This document shows, in pieces, positions 21,610-32,503 of a stretch of 64,000 nt of DNA (the stretch's first letter is position 1; each line of letters opens with the position of its first letter). The stretch lies in assembly GCA_025765615.1 (NCBI GenBank), contig JAIVFJ010000006.1, positions 558,001 to 622,000 on the forward strand, in the 5' to 3' direction. The stretch is from Zopfochytrium polystomum. Its lineage: Eukaryota > Chytridiomycota > Chytridiomycetes > Chytridiales > Chytridiaceae. The position numbers were made by a program, and so were the translations under genes. Under the pieces are notes generated by a model. That model saw only the letters and a program-made list of their open reading frames with translations. It had not been told where the DNA came from and made no database searches.

Positions 21610-24259
21610 TCACCCGCTCCACCCCACCGGCGACGAGATCCTCAGCTTGATCCTCGACCCAGCAAACGCGGCCGTCAGCTCGTCGGCGTAGCTCCTCCTA
21701 GACGCCCACATCCTCAGCCCCAGCTCGAGCGACACTTCCCGCACGGTCGTCCGCTGCTCCAGCCGGCGAAAGCACCGCTCCAAAAAGTCGCGCGGCAGGT
21801 TGAAAAAATCGTAGTTGCTGTCGTTGTTCGGCCGCACGTTCACGCGGATGTGCAGCTCGTCCAGGCACGGGAAGCACCGGATCACCCCTTCGATCATCAC
21901 CGCAACGTCACCCGGGTCCGGCTCCATGTAGTTCAGCCCCAGCGCGCGCAGCGACGTCAGCGCAGACGGCGACGCTTGTGCGCACCGCAGTCCGGTGACG
22001 CGCGGTGACCCCTGAGCCGGCGCTTGCTGCTGCTGCTGTTGCTGTGGCGGCGGCTGCTGAGGATGATGCGGAGCGGCTGGCGCCCGTCGCAGCGCGACCG
22101 CTGCTGCCGCAGCAGCTGTACCGGCAGTGATTGGGGAGCTCGAGGCCGGCGTGGCTAGCAGCAGGTTCTGGAGGTTCGACTCAAAGTACGAAGGGAGCCA
22201 CTGGAAAAAGTCGGGACTGTTCACATGCACGTACTGGATTCGCTGCAGGTGAGGCAGCTCCAGCAGAACCCGCGCCGCTCGACGGCTGTCGAGGTTCCAA
22301 GGAAGCTGCTCCGGAGGATGGACGAAATCATGAATACATAATCGATGAGAACGACGATTGAATAAGCTGGTTGAAGGCCGGGTGCCGGGTGCAAGGAGAA
22401 ATATTGAAAGAAATAAAGCAGAAGAACGAAGAATTTACCTCCAACACACGCAACTCCTTAAGACCGATCAAAGAGGCTACCAGCACCTCTTGCGAACCAA
22501 CCAGGCGGCCATATCGCACTACCAATTCCCGTAGCTGAGATAGGGCACACAGCGGGGCGAACGAGCTTGCCTCCAATCCTTTCAGATGGTAAAGGCACAA
22601 AGTTTGTTTAAAGAGTTCAAGTAAGAAACACCAACAACAGACTCCAGCACAGAAACAGCTTTGTCCTACCCCACGGCTGCCGCGGCATGGGCCGAAACAG
22701 CTCCAACCGCCGTAGTAGAAGCGTGCTCCTCGCAACCACCTTTTTCAAAAACCAAACCTCGGAAAGTCAGAACCCCCCCCAACCTCAACTCTATTACACT
22801 CGGGCGGCTGAACCCAACGACGTTCAAAATGAAGCAGAGCTTGTACTAACCGCCATATCTCTGGGCTGGATGTGACCGTCCGAGCGCATGTTTGGAAGAC
22901 GGAGCGTCATGGCCACGTTCTGCAACTTTTCAATCAGCTCCGAGTCCCACCACCACAGAGTAACGTTCTGCCAAGTTTGGTAAACAGGGATATCATCAAT
23001 TAGGAATCTGTCGGATTGAGGGAAGGTCAAGAAGTACGTACAATTGGCCTCAGCGATCGCAGAAACGATCCTACGGTGTCGGCACTGGCATTCCCTCTCC
23101 TTCCTTTCACCTGCGGTTTGGGACAAAAAACATTGAGGATTCAAATGGACCTGGCAACTGGGGGAACTTCAAGCGTGAGTGCACAAACCTGGACGGTTCC
23201 GATGACGACTCGGACCGGGGTCTTGACGTGAGAACCAAACGCATTTCGCTTCAGTAGCTGCTTGACGTATTCGACGAGGGTCTCCGGGTTATCAGGGATG
23301 GCCGAAATGTGGACACGAATATGTCGTTCAGCGGCGACATGCATGAGCGGCAGGTCGGGTGACGGAGTTCCCGACAGCGGCGACGATGATAATGGTGACG
23401 ACGTAGGGGACGACGGCAGCAGCAACGACGACAGAGCCGGTGGTGTTGTTCCACGCCGTCCGCCTGCCGCTGCCTCTCCATCCGCCAAGTCCACACAGCC
23501 CGGATGCACGCGCACGGCACGGAAAGCCCGAAGCAGCCTCGCTGGTTCAAGGGTATGCAGCAGGGGCGTGTTGGCGCCGCCACCGTCCTCCTCGTCCTCC
23601 GAAAGGAGATCGACGTTTGCCAGCATCGGCACAGAGAACGATCTCACAGTCTGATGGAAACGCCGGCACACGCGCGGCAGCAGGTTGAACACCAGCTTGG
23701 GCGAGTTGGTCGCGAGAAACACGCGCCAAAGGGCCTCAACGGGTAGCGCGGTAAGGAGCCTCTGAATGGGGGCGGCGGTTACAGCCGGCTGGGTCGCGGA
23801 GGCCAAGGGGTCTACCGGCATTGCTGCGATTGCATCTAAAGATGAGGACGACGACGAGGATTCCGCGGTGTGGGAGGGCGGGGGCAGCGGCGACAATCCG
23901 TCGTTCAGCGATCGCGAACGGGACGAGGCCAGCGGAGAGTTTGCGTAATCGGTGTGGTGGTGGCTGTGCAAGAGATCGAGCGCCGGCGAGCTTGGGCCCG
24001 TGTTGGTGGTGGGAGGGGTTGCATCGGCGCCAGGCGGCGCTTCTGCGAAGGCGGAACGGGAGGCGGCGTGCTCTCCGGCGGAGTCACCGAGAGCATCCGG
24101 CGCCGAGGGGTAAGCGGCGGATGAGCCAGTGCTGGTGCTGGTGGCGGTGCTGTTGCTGTTGATGTTGTTGTTGCTGCTGCCGGTGGAAGAGGCGCCGCTG
24201 ACTGGCAAACGGTCCGAAGTCGCGAAGGCGTCGACCGGCGACGCGCTGGTGTGGGACAT
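21610..24259 (-). CDS. F-box protein with leucine-rich C-terminal region
   Basis: Likely substrate receptor of an SCF ubiquitin ligase. Exons on the minus strand: 24259-23189, 23084-22851, about 22590-22439 (5' boundary uncertain) and 22305-21610. The start MSHTSASPVD was chosen because the frame further upstream is only Ser-Leu repeats translated from a GA microsatellite. Residues 1-190 are low complexity. An F-box-like motif follows (IQRLLTALPVEALWRVFL, then LLPRVCRRFHQTVRS). The C-terminal half has LRR-like phrases (LRELVVRYGRL, LKELRVLELPWNL, LLELPHLQRIQYV, LTSLRALGLNYM) and a polyQ stretch near 22021-22060. The substrate is unknown. Confidence 0.7.
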
Positions 24260-24284
24260 ATGTAATCGCTGCTTCAAGAAGAGA

Positions 24285-24364
<80 letters not shown>

Positions 24365-24702
24365 TATCCTTCGATCCCTCAACGAACTTTTTTCGCGACC
24401 CAGCCGGAGAGCGAGAGAGTGACAGACAGCGAGAGAGAGGGAGAGAGAGAGGGAGGTGGAGACAGTGCCCGCGCCCTGTTCCAGAACTTTGCGGTAAACG
24501 CCATGACGTGGTCCCACTTCGTTCGTTGATTGGATTGATTGAGTGATTGCGACTGGAGGGACTTAGACCGGCCGCAGAAGCGACCGCCGAACCCTTTTCT
24601 TACTTCACTGTGCCTATCTTACACACCTTTCCCTCCCCCACAATCGCACTGCCCAACCGCCGGCTCTCCAAACCGCAACCCTGCTTTTCTTACTTTCGAG
24701 AC
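24260..24702. promoter_or_regulatory. Divergent intergenic region, F-box gene / SCYL3-like gene
   Basis: 443 bp between opposite starts. It holds a (GA)n tract at 24286-24361 within 30 bp of the F-box start codon. No TATA box is evident. Shared promoter use is an inference from geometry. Confidence 0.4.
24286..24361. repeat. (GA)n microsatellite in the F-box gene 5' UTR
   Basis: About 75 bp of GA dinucleotides ending ACAG, in the leader of the minus-strand F-box gene. Confidence 0.95.
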
Positions 24703-27700
24703 ATGGGTGCAAGCGAGAGCAGAGCCGCCTTGACCTCCGGCCTGCACCATGGATCGCTCGCCGACTACGATGTCCGCAAAGAGGACCTTCTTTCGCGATT
24801 TGGGGCTGCTGCCTCCGCTCACACCACGGCCAACGCCACCGCCAGCACCAGCACCAGCACGAGCGCCTGCGCCGTTGCAACCGGTGATAGAACGTCCACG
24901 CCCGAGCTCCCGCCCATTCCATTTTCAACACCGCTCTTCAGGTTGCACAGCGCACGCCACAAAGCTACCTTCACACTAGTTTCGCTCTTCGTTGCGCGGA
25001 AAGCGGATCTGGATCCAGACACGAAAGTCCCGGAGCCGTTGGAGAAGGCGGAGAAGCGCAGGGTACTCCTTCTCAATGCAATTCATGTGAGCGTCGCCTG
25101 TTTCTGTCCTGCAAGCGGGATAAAAACCATCAACTTTTCTCGATAGAGGCTCAAGACTATACGACATCCCGGTATCGTAAAGTACAAGGACTCCTTCGAA
25201 GACGACGGGAAATACGTGGTTGTGACAGAGCCTGTCGTTCCGCTCTGGAACATGGTTCAGATGCTCTCCCAGGAAGAAGTTGCCCTCGGCATCTACAATC
25301 TGCTTGTGAGACCAGATCTGCATTCTTCTGAGTTGTTCAATCGCCTTTGTGAGGAATTAATTTGGAGTTGCAGAAAACCGTCCAGTTCTTGCACTCGCAA
25401 GGCCTCGCCCACAACAGCATAACAAGCGATTCCATTTTCATCGGTGCAAAAGGTTTGGTTTCGGACTACTTTCTTACACTCTGGTTAGCCTTTAAAAAGA
25501 TATCAGATAGAAGATGGCTCCTTGCTAGCCTCGAAAATTTATCAGAATATTCACAAGTCAACACCATTACGCTCGAGGAACTGGGCAAAAGAACTCCTGA
25601 GCCTTACATCCCCCCAGAAGACACTGATGGTTCAATCGGTCCAGTCGTTCCACCCGCAAGAGATGTGTTCTCTCTTAGTACTGCAATTGAAATGGTGATA
25701 GCCTTTGCCGTTAAGGAGGAGTGCAGCGAAAGTGCGCTCGACTGGGCTGATCTTGAAGCTTTCTTGCACGCCATCCGCGAAGAACCGCCGACGACTAGAC
25801 CGACTATAACCAATATTTTGCAGCACAAGTTCTTTACCGACAGCCCCTTGATATACGCGGTTGAAGTATTTTTGAAGAATATCCGAGTGTTTAATTCTGA
25901 GCAAAAGGAAGAAGGATTCCGGTGGGGTCTTCGAACCCTTATCCATTTGTTTCATCATTTCAGTCTACGAGATGCATCTGATTAAGTTCCCTTATATAAA
26001 TCCAGGAAGCTTGGTGACATTATAACAACTCTTCCTGTCGACGTCGTCGTTCCGTACATATTACCGCAGGTGCTGAGCCGAGAAATGTTGGTCGAACCTG
26101 GATCCAAATACGCCTATCAAAAGTTGTTTCAAGAGCGAGCCTTCCTGAGTGGAGACATTCGCAATCTGGCAACTCGACAGGGCGTTTACGTTCAGTACGT
26201 CCTACCATTTGTCCTCGAGGTGCGAGTCGAGAAGAATTCTCAGACTGGCCGACTTTTGAATTGACCCGTACCTCCACTAGATGATAGCCATAAGGGATTA
26301 CGATGTGCGAGTCGCCATGCTCTCCTTGTTTGAAGACTACCACTTGAGCTTCATGACCTACTACCCGAAGCTAATTAGCAGCCTAATCATACCAGAGGTG
26401 CGCCTTGCCCACCTTCATCCTTCCTCAAAACGAACGTATTGTTAACCAAAGAGTAGCTGATGCTAGGGTTGGATGACGTCAGCGACAACATTTGCCTTCT
26501 GTCGTTCAAAGCGGCCTGCCAAAGTTTGCCCGAATACTGCCGCCTCTACCCAGCGAACGAAAATTCCGTTCTAGCTTCCTTCTCAAAGACCATATCCAGT
26601 GGTATAGCCAAAGTTTACATTTCTTCCTTGGTGACACACCACCTTCACCCCACTCACCTGCAAATAAAATACTAGACAACTCTATCGCCTTCGACTCCAC
26701 CACAAGCCCGACAGATCTCAATGGTAGCAGCGAATCCACCCTCTCATCGGATCCGAATCTTCGCTCATCATATCTATCACTATCTTCCGTCCCGTCCGCT
26801 CTTGTGCCACCTTCGGTCGATATCCCAGGCCTGGCCTTGAACCGGTGGAGCGCAAAGTCCATTTCGGAACGGCTGCTCCAGTTGATGCTATGCGCTTGCT
26901 TGCCGTCAAATCCCTTAAGCCGGTATCAAGAGGAAATTTTGTCTTCCGTAGTTGTGCTGGGCAAGTCTCTTTGCCATTCCAACATGCTGTTTGCAGTAAG
27001 GAAGTCTTTCACCTGCTATTTTGTTCACCACCGTAAAATTGACCTAGTGCCAAAAAAAAAAAAACCTATTTTTTTCGCTTCACTTTGCAGGCGAATCAGC
27101 AAATATTGGATATGGTACTCCAGGGTATCACCATTGCGCTTTTGACGGTAACCACAGAGGCACGGCGCAACATCATTGACCCCGTCTTGAGGTCCATAGA
27201 AAGTGGCTCATTAATGTGGCTCAGCAAACTCTTAGAGGTTTTCGCTCCATTCACAGCGCGCGAGGAACTGTAAGAGCTTGTGTCACCCTTCTTATTTGTA
27301 CGATGTGTTCTCACGTCCCTCGCACCACCCTCCTCTCCCGCTCTCCTAGTGAGTTCCGAAAAGCCGCTGAACTCGTAATGTCGTCCATTCTCTCAGTCAT
27401 GAGCTCCCGAAACAGCGCCCGCCCATCTGAGGTCTTCGCGCCTGCCGACGACACCGCACTTCGTGAGCTCCAGAGGGTCTGTAGCTTGCCCCGCGAGACG
27501 AAAGCCGTCCTGCAACGAAGCGGGCCGCGATTTGACCGCGGCACGGCCACCGGAGTCAGGACAGAGAAGGTGCCGGTTCTCCGCGTCGCGGTGGGGGCAT
27601 TCTCTGATGCCGCCGGATCAGCGCCAGCGGAGTCACCAGCATGCATCGACAGTGCCGTGGCAGTGTCCCCGACGGAACCGCCCTTAAAGTCCGGAAAGCA

Positions 27701-28469
27701 AGGTCATGCACTGCTGGAGGTCCAAGAGGACGACGCTACGGCTGCCTATGGCACATCTGCTGGAACGCTGCACCAGCGGGCCCAGAACCTGCACCACCAA
27801 GAACGCCCCAAAGACGACAAGCCGCCGGCACCACTCACCAGCTTTGACGATGTCGTGAGAGGAAGCTGGTCGTTCGATGCGGACGCTGCCGCGTCTGGAT
27901 GGGTTGACCGGTGGGCGGCGGCGGCGTCGGCGGTCGCGCTAACAACGGACTCCACCGCTGCAGACCGTGTGTCAGCCCCCACCATCACGACTACGTTGCA
28001 ACCACCGACGATGCTCTCGTCTAAATCACTGCAAGGCGGAGTCGGAGTGGGTGGGTCTCGCCGTTGGGACAGCGACGGCCGCGAGAGGGGCGGTGGTAGT
28101 GCTGGTGTTGGCGGGCGGAACACCTTCGACGGGACAAAGGAGGCCGAGGAGAGACAGGAGGAAGAAAGCTTAGCGTCACTCATCGCTGCCGCCGCGGCCA
28201 GCACGGTGAGCGGCGTGCCGGTCGTGGCACGCCGCGCCCTGGGTGGTGAAAAAAACCGCCAGAGGCACGGCAGCGAGAAAAGAGGAGCTCATTGGACGGA
28301 CCAAAGCCATTCCCTCCGTGAAGTCGATAAAGATGAGGAAGAGGAGGAAGAAACGGAGGGGTCGCATATTCCAGTGTCAGCTCGACTCGGGCGAGCGGCC
28401 ACGGCGACGACCCCGACATTCTCTGGCTCAAACATTCCTGTTCCCGTTTCGTGGATAAGTAGAGCGTAA
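24703..28469 (+). CDS. SCY1-like pseudokinase, SCYL3 (PACE-1) type
   Basis: Catalytically dead kinase-like scaffold; the SCYL family acts at Golgi and vesicle membranes. Ten exons: 24703-25086, 25147-25305, 25374-25452, 25507-25921, 26006-26219, 26281-26397, 26457-26601, 26676-26995, 27091-27269 and 27350-28469, giving 1043 aa with phase kept throughout. The start MGASES fits an N-myristoylation signal, as in animal SCYL3. The pseudokinase domain (RLKTIRHPGIVKYKDSFE, VVTEPVVPL, LSQEEVALGIYNLL, KTVQFLHSQGLAHNSI, ARDVFSLSTAI) lacks HRD and DFG motifs. HEAT-like repeats follow (VRVAMLSLFEDY, LGLDDVSDNICLLSFKAA). The last 350 residues are disordered and end in an acidic patch. Similarity to SCYL3 rather than SCYL1 or Cex1 rests on the LSxxEVxxGIYxxL and FLH segments. 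Confidence 0.88.
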
Positions 28470-28549
28470 CGACAAAAGCCCGCCCCCCGAACCACCTTCT
28501 CCTCCTCCTTTCCACACCCCCTCTTCTTTCCTTTCTGGCTACCAATGAT

Positions 28550-28844
28550 TTATTTCTGCCAAACCAAATCCATGTGCTTCTGCAGCAGTATTTTCCATCG
28601 CTTCACGCGCCGTTTCCTCATGGGCAGTTTGCCAGCATTCGTTTCCACGAGAGCAGAGAGTTGCACCCAACCTGAGCCAAGAAGAAACAAAGATTGAATG
28701 AGTAGGAGGAAAAGTGGAGGAGGGGGTGGGGATAGAAGAAGGAAGAAGAAAGAAACGACGTCGACACGAGAGAAGAAAAAGATGCATATTATCACGAGTT
28801 TTGCCTGTCTGACGAAGGCAAAGCAAAAAGGAACAACGATCCAT
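28550..28844 (-). CDS. Possible 56-aa basic microprotein with one intron
   Basis: Two exons (28844-28796 and 28671-28550) join in frame: ATG at 28844, donor GTGATA, a CT-rich intron of 124 bp ending TTGGCTCAG, and a stop at 28550. The product starts MDRCSFLLCLRQTGKT and ends with a strongly basic tail (KLPMRKRRVKRWKILLQKH). I do not recognise the family. Small basic proteins of this shape are often mitochondrial, which is speculation here. The long pyrimidine tract before a good acceptor is the main reason to list it; it converges on the SCYL3-like gene 80 bp away. Confidence 0.35.
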
Positions 28845-29008
28845 TCTTTTTTTCCCAGCACGTGATAGTTCTTCGCCAGCTTTCCACTTGTGCTCTTACA
28901 ATTGAGACTGAGAGAGGGGGTTATCCCAGAATCAATCAAAAATAAGAGAAGAAGAGAGATAACCAGCCGGACAAAAAAAAAAAAAAAAAGGGACCCAAAA
29001 CAGGAAAA

Positions 29009-31021
29009 ATGGCTTCCTCCACCAGCTCGTTCTCTGCCTTCTCGGCGGTCCTCTCCTCGTCTCCGTCTCCCTCCTCCTCCTCTTCGTCGTCACCGTCCGT
29101 TTCGTCGGGCATCTCGTCATACTACCTCGGCGCCGCGGACAGGCTCGCCGGCACCTTCAGCAGAGTGAAGAACGCCGTCCTGAACGTGCCCGAGTTCCAG
29201 GTTTGTTTGTGTGGGCGTGTGTGTGAGCGAGTGAGTGTGTGAGTTGGTGTGTGTCATGTGTGTGTGAGTGGGCGGGTGCATATCGGCGTGCGCACAACCA
29301 TCAAAACACCCTGCCCCACGACAGGCCACGTCACCTCCGTTTTCTTTTGCGCATGGGGTTGCTTTTTAAACTTCCTCCGTTTTCTCTGCGATGGCGTCTT
29401 TGATCCACAGAGACATATATCCCACGCTCCCACTCCTTTCTTGCCGCCGCGTCTTTACTGATCCGCTTTTGCTGCCTTCCGTGCCGGCGTCTCCCACTTA
29501 CAAACAGAGCAAGGTGAACGAAGCAACAAATAACGAGCCGTGTGGGTCCTACTTCCTCTTTTCCACCGTTGCTCTCTTCTCCTCTTTTCTTCCTCTTGTG
29601 CAACAGCTTCTTCTTCCTCCTCGACTGCCCAACCTCTCCCACTCCCACAACAACGCCCAAAGTCTGCCTCCTCATCCACCCAGCAACTATAAAACACCAT
29701 CGCAAACTCGCCCCTACCCTTTTCCAATTTCCACCAACAGGGGGCGCCAGCTCGACCCTCATGACCGAGATCGCCAACGCCACCCACAACCCGCAGCACT
29801 TTGCCGATATCATGGAGGCCCTCTACAAGCGGCTGCACGAGAAGCCGGGCCCTTCGTGGCGCCAGCCCTACAAGGCCCTCCAGCTCCTGGAGTACCTAAT
29901 TCGCAATGGCGCCGACAGAGTCGTCGACGCTGCCCGCGACCGCATCGACGACCTCGCCGCCCTGGCGGGATTCAAGTTCACCGACGAGAAGGGGAAGGAT
30001 CAGGGCATTAACGGTAATTTTTGCGTGGAAGGAATAGCGTGTGTGGAGGGTTACCTGTTGTTGGCCTTTCCTCTAAAAAATATCGGCACAAAACAGTGCG
30101 CCAGCGAGCAAAAGAAATCACCGACCTACTGGCCGACGCGGACAGGACGCGCGAGGAGCGCCGCAAAGCTCGGGAAAACAGGGCAAAGTACACGGGCTGG
30201 TCGTCCGACGCGGCGGCTGCGGCGTCGGGCTCGTCGCCGTCAGCCAGCGGTAAGGGCGCCGCTGCGGTTGCAAGAGACAGCTACACGAGGTGCGGAGGCC
30301 CCTCTCGACGTTTTACTGTCCTCCAGGCTGGCCTTGACCAACCTATCAACGCTCTGAAAAAAAACAAAACAAAAAATTCAGCTCCTCCCCAGTCGCCTCG
30401 CGCAAAATCAGAATCGCCTTCACACCAAGCACTACCGCACCGGGCGCGGCCCCCGCTATCGCCGCCAACCCAGCGTCGCCTCCAACGCCACCGCATCCAC
30501 CGGCCGCGCAGGACAACAACCTTCTCCTTCTCGACGACGCCGACGCCGCCGACGACTGGGGCGACTTTGCATCGGCCGCCATTTCGGCCCCCGCGCCCCC
30601 TGCACTCCAGCTGCAGCAGCAGCAGCCTGCCTTTGCGGACTTTGCCGCCGCGTTTCGGGCGCCGCCGCCCACCGCCGCTGCTGCGCCCCCACCGCCGACT
30701 TCGCAGCAGCCGCAGCAGCCCTTACAACAGGCGGTATGGTTTCTTTTGCTTTCTCCTTCCTTGTTTTGTGTGTCCTAGCTTTAATGTATTTTCCCCACCG
30801 CCCAGACACCGCCACGGCAAGACCCCTTCGCCGACCTCGTCTCCCTCACCGCTTCCCTCCCCTCCGCTTCCTTCGCCTCCTCCACGTCATCAGCGCCACA
30901 ACGACCGCCGTGCCTCACAGCCATCGCCGCCGCCAACGCAGCCACAACCACCACCACGCCAAACCCGCAGCTACCGACAGTGGCGGACTTCCCCGCTCAC
31001 AACGGCGTGCAACCGGCTTGA
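29009..31021 (+). CDS. ENTH-domain clathrin adaptor, epsinR/Ent3-like
   Basis: Adaptor that binds phosphoinositides and clathrin/AP-1 in trans-Golgi-endosome traffic. Six exons: 29009-29200, 29508-29541, 29741-30013, 30097-30249, 30393-30733 and 30806-31021; 402 aa with phase kept. The ENTH domain runs from about residue 50 to 215: SKVNEATNNEPW, LMTEIANAT, LQLLEYLIRNGADRVVD, FTDEKGKDQGINVRQRAKEI and a charged RTREERRKARENRAKYTGW end, closest to the epsinR/Ent3 branch. The conserved Trp of EPWG is split between a 34-bp exon and the next. The disordered tail carries DDWGDFAS, FADFAAAF and PFADL, resembling gamma-ear/GGA-binding acidic-Phe motifs. The N terminus before the ENTH domain is a Ser-rich extension. 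Confidence 0.88.
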
Positions 31022-31370
31022 GCCCGTGGGAAAGTGTGGAACAGGGTGGTCGTGTGGCATTTGGCGGATTGTGTAACTGGAGCCGTCAAAAGAGGCCGGG
31101 GATAAGTAAATTCCCAAGCGCAAAAGAAAAAAAAAAAAAAAAATTAAACGAAAGAAAAAAACTTGTGTATGCAGAAGGAAGTTACAGTGCAGCACTTTGC
31201 CCCACAGCGCATATCATCCTGGGCCAAGGGGCGGGGCAACAAACGTTGCCGATCTTGTCGACAATCTGGTGATTGCAGAGAGAGTGTGTGTGTGCTTGTG
31301 TTGTGTGTGTCTCACTACCGAGACAAAGTGCGTGATTATTATCCAAGGCTTGATAACCCAACGCCAACAA
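31022..31370. other. Downstream of the ENTH gene, no clear gene
   Basis: Contains an A run at 31130-31143 and a TG-rich stretch near 31285-31315. Alternative 3' exons of the ENTH gene are conceivable but not supported by phase. Confidence 0.3.
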
Positions 31371-31506
31371 GTATGGATATGGCCCCAGCGCCTACCTCGT
31401 CCTGCAAAACCTCGGCACGAATCCCAATAACTCGACGGTCGATGCTACCATCGCTCACCCGATCGTCTTTGACGGCGAAGACGCCGCCGAGGATGAAGGA
31501 GGCTAA
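31371..31506 (+). other. Unassigned exon-like open frame with acidic end
   Basis: A frame reads YGYGPSAYLVLQNLGTNPNN and finishes in an acidic tail (FDGEDAAEDEGG) before TAA at 31504-31506. An AG acceptor precedes it (CCAACAAG). No start or upstream exon could be joined with confidence. It may be a remnant of the same locus as the kinase relic that follows. Confidence 0.25.
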
Positions 31507-31779
31507 TAGCCTTCACAAGTCAAGCAATGCAAAAAGCCTGCCTCTCACCCGCCACGCAATTGAAACAGTACGCCTTCCAGACATTCATTCAATAAAACAA
31601 CAGCCCTAGTTTTTCAAAATGTCCTGCTCACTCAACATATACCGAATGGTCATATTTCCGATTTTTTTGGCCTGAGCGAGATTAAGACTCCAGACTGCGA
31701 CGCGGAGCAGGAAATCCGCAGGTGCGGGGACCCTGTTGTGGCAGGGTGCACACGAGCAGATCAGTATAAACCCCAAGGC

Positions 31780-32207
31780 ACAATCGTTGGCCAATCTAGT
31801 GGAAAAGATATTTGACAATCTGAATTCCCACACACTTCTATTTCAAGCGACGTGTATTCCTTTGCAGTTTTGATGACTGGGGTCATTAGCTGTGTTGGAG
31901 TTTACGCAATTGCGCCAAACAAACTGTTTGATCAAGGAGAATCAGTCAACCATGCCCTTGACCGCCAGGGGTGGAGAAGAAACGCGCAAAGATGCATTCG
32001 ACCTTTAATGCATCCACTCTTATTGGTGCAATCCTGTTTAAGCTGTTTGAGCAATGTTGGAGCTACGAAAAGGCCAAATGGCCAAATTTTAGAACAGGAA
32101 CGGAACGCGCTTGTAAAAGTCGAAGTTTTGAACTTGCCGGGTCGGTCGGGCTTCGCAACTTCCAAGGCCTGGATCCCACTCCTTCGTTCTGGCGCGGCAT
32201 CAAGTAA
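31780..32207 (+). pseudogene. TKL-type protein kinase relic (C-lobe only, frameshifted)
   Basis: One frame contains SISSDVYSFAVLMTGVISC, the helix-F signature of tyrosine-kinase-like kinases (SDVYSFxVLMWE), with an in-frame TGA shortly upstream. About 150 bp later a different frame gives ILFKLFEQCWSYEKAKWPNF, the subdomain XI signature (CW...RPxF). Order and spacing fit one kinase C-lobe broken by a frameshift. No N-lobe, HRD or DFG motif is seen. It lies between two convergent genes, where a gene fragment could persist. Confidence 0.6.
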
Positions 32208-32503
32208 AGCGGGTTTTGGGGGAGGGATCAAACGCAACAAGATGAAGTATAACATGCCATATTGATGTGCATGTTTTTTTTTCTTTGTTTTGGTTTTTTT
32301 TTTTTTTTCTTTTCTTTTTTGTCCTGGGGTTAGGCCGGTCCCCATCGCCGCACATATAAACAACAGCACGGTTGCAGTCCATGCCCGTCTCGGACTCTTC
32401 CCGCTCCATCCACTTCGCCTTACTCCACCCCCTCCCGCACACACACACACACACACACACTTCAAAATAACCACAACCACAACCACGACCTCTTTCACAC
32501 CAG

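Noticed and set aside
24260..24517. N-terminal extension of the F-box protein made of Ser-Leu repeats
   Set aside because: Translation of the GA microsatellite; the Met at 24259 starts normal sequence.
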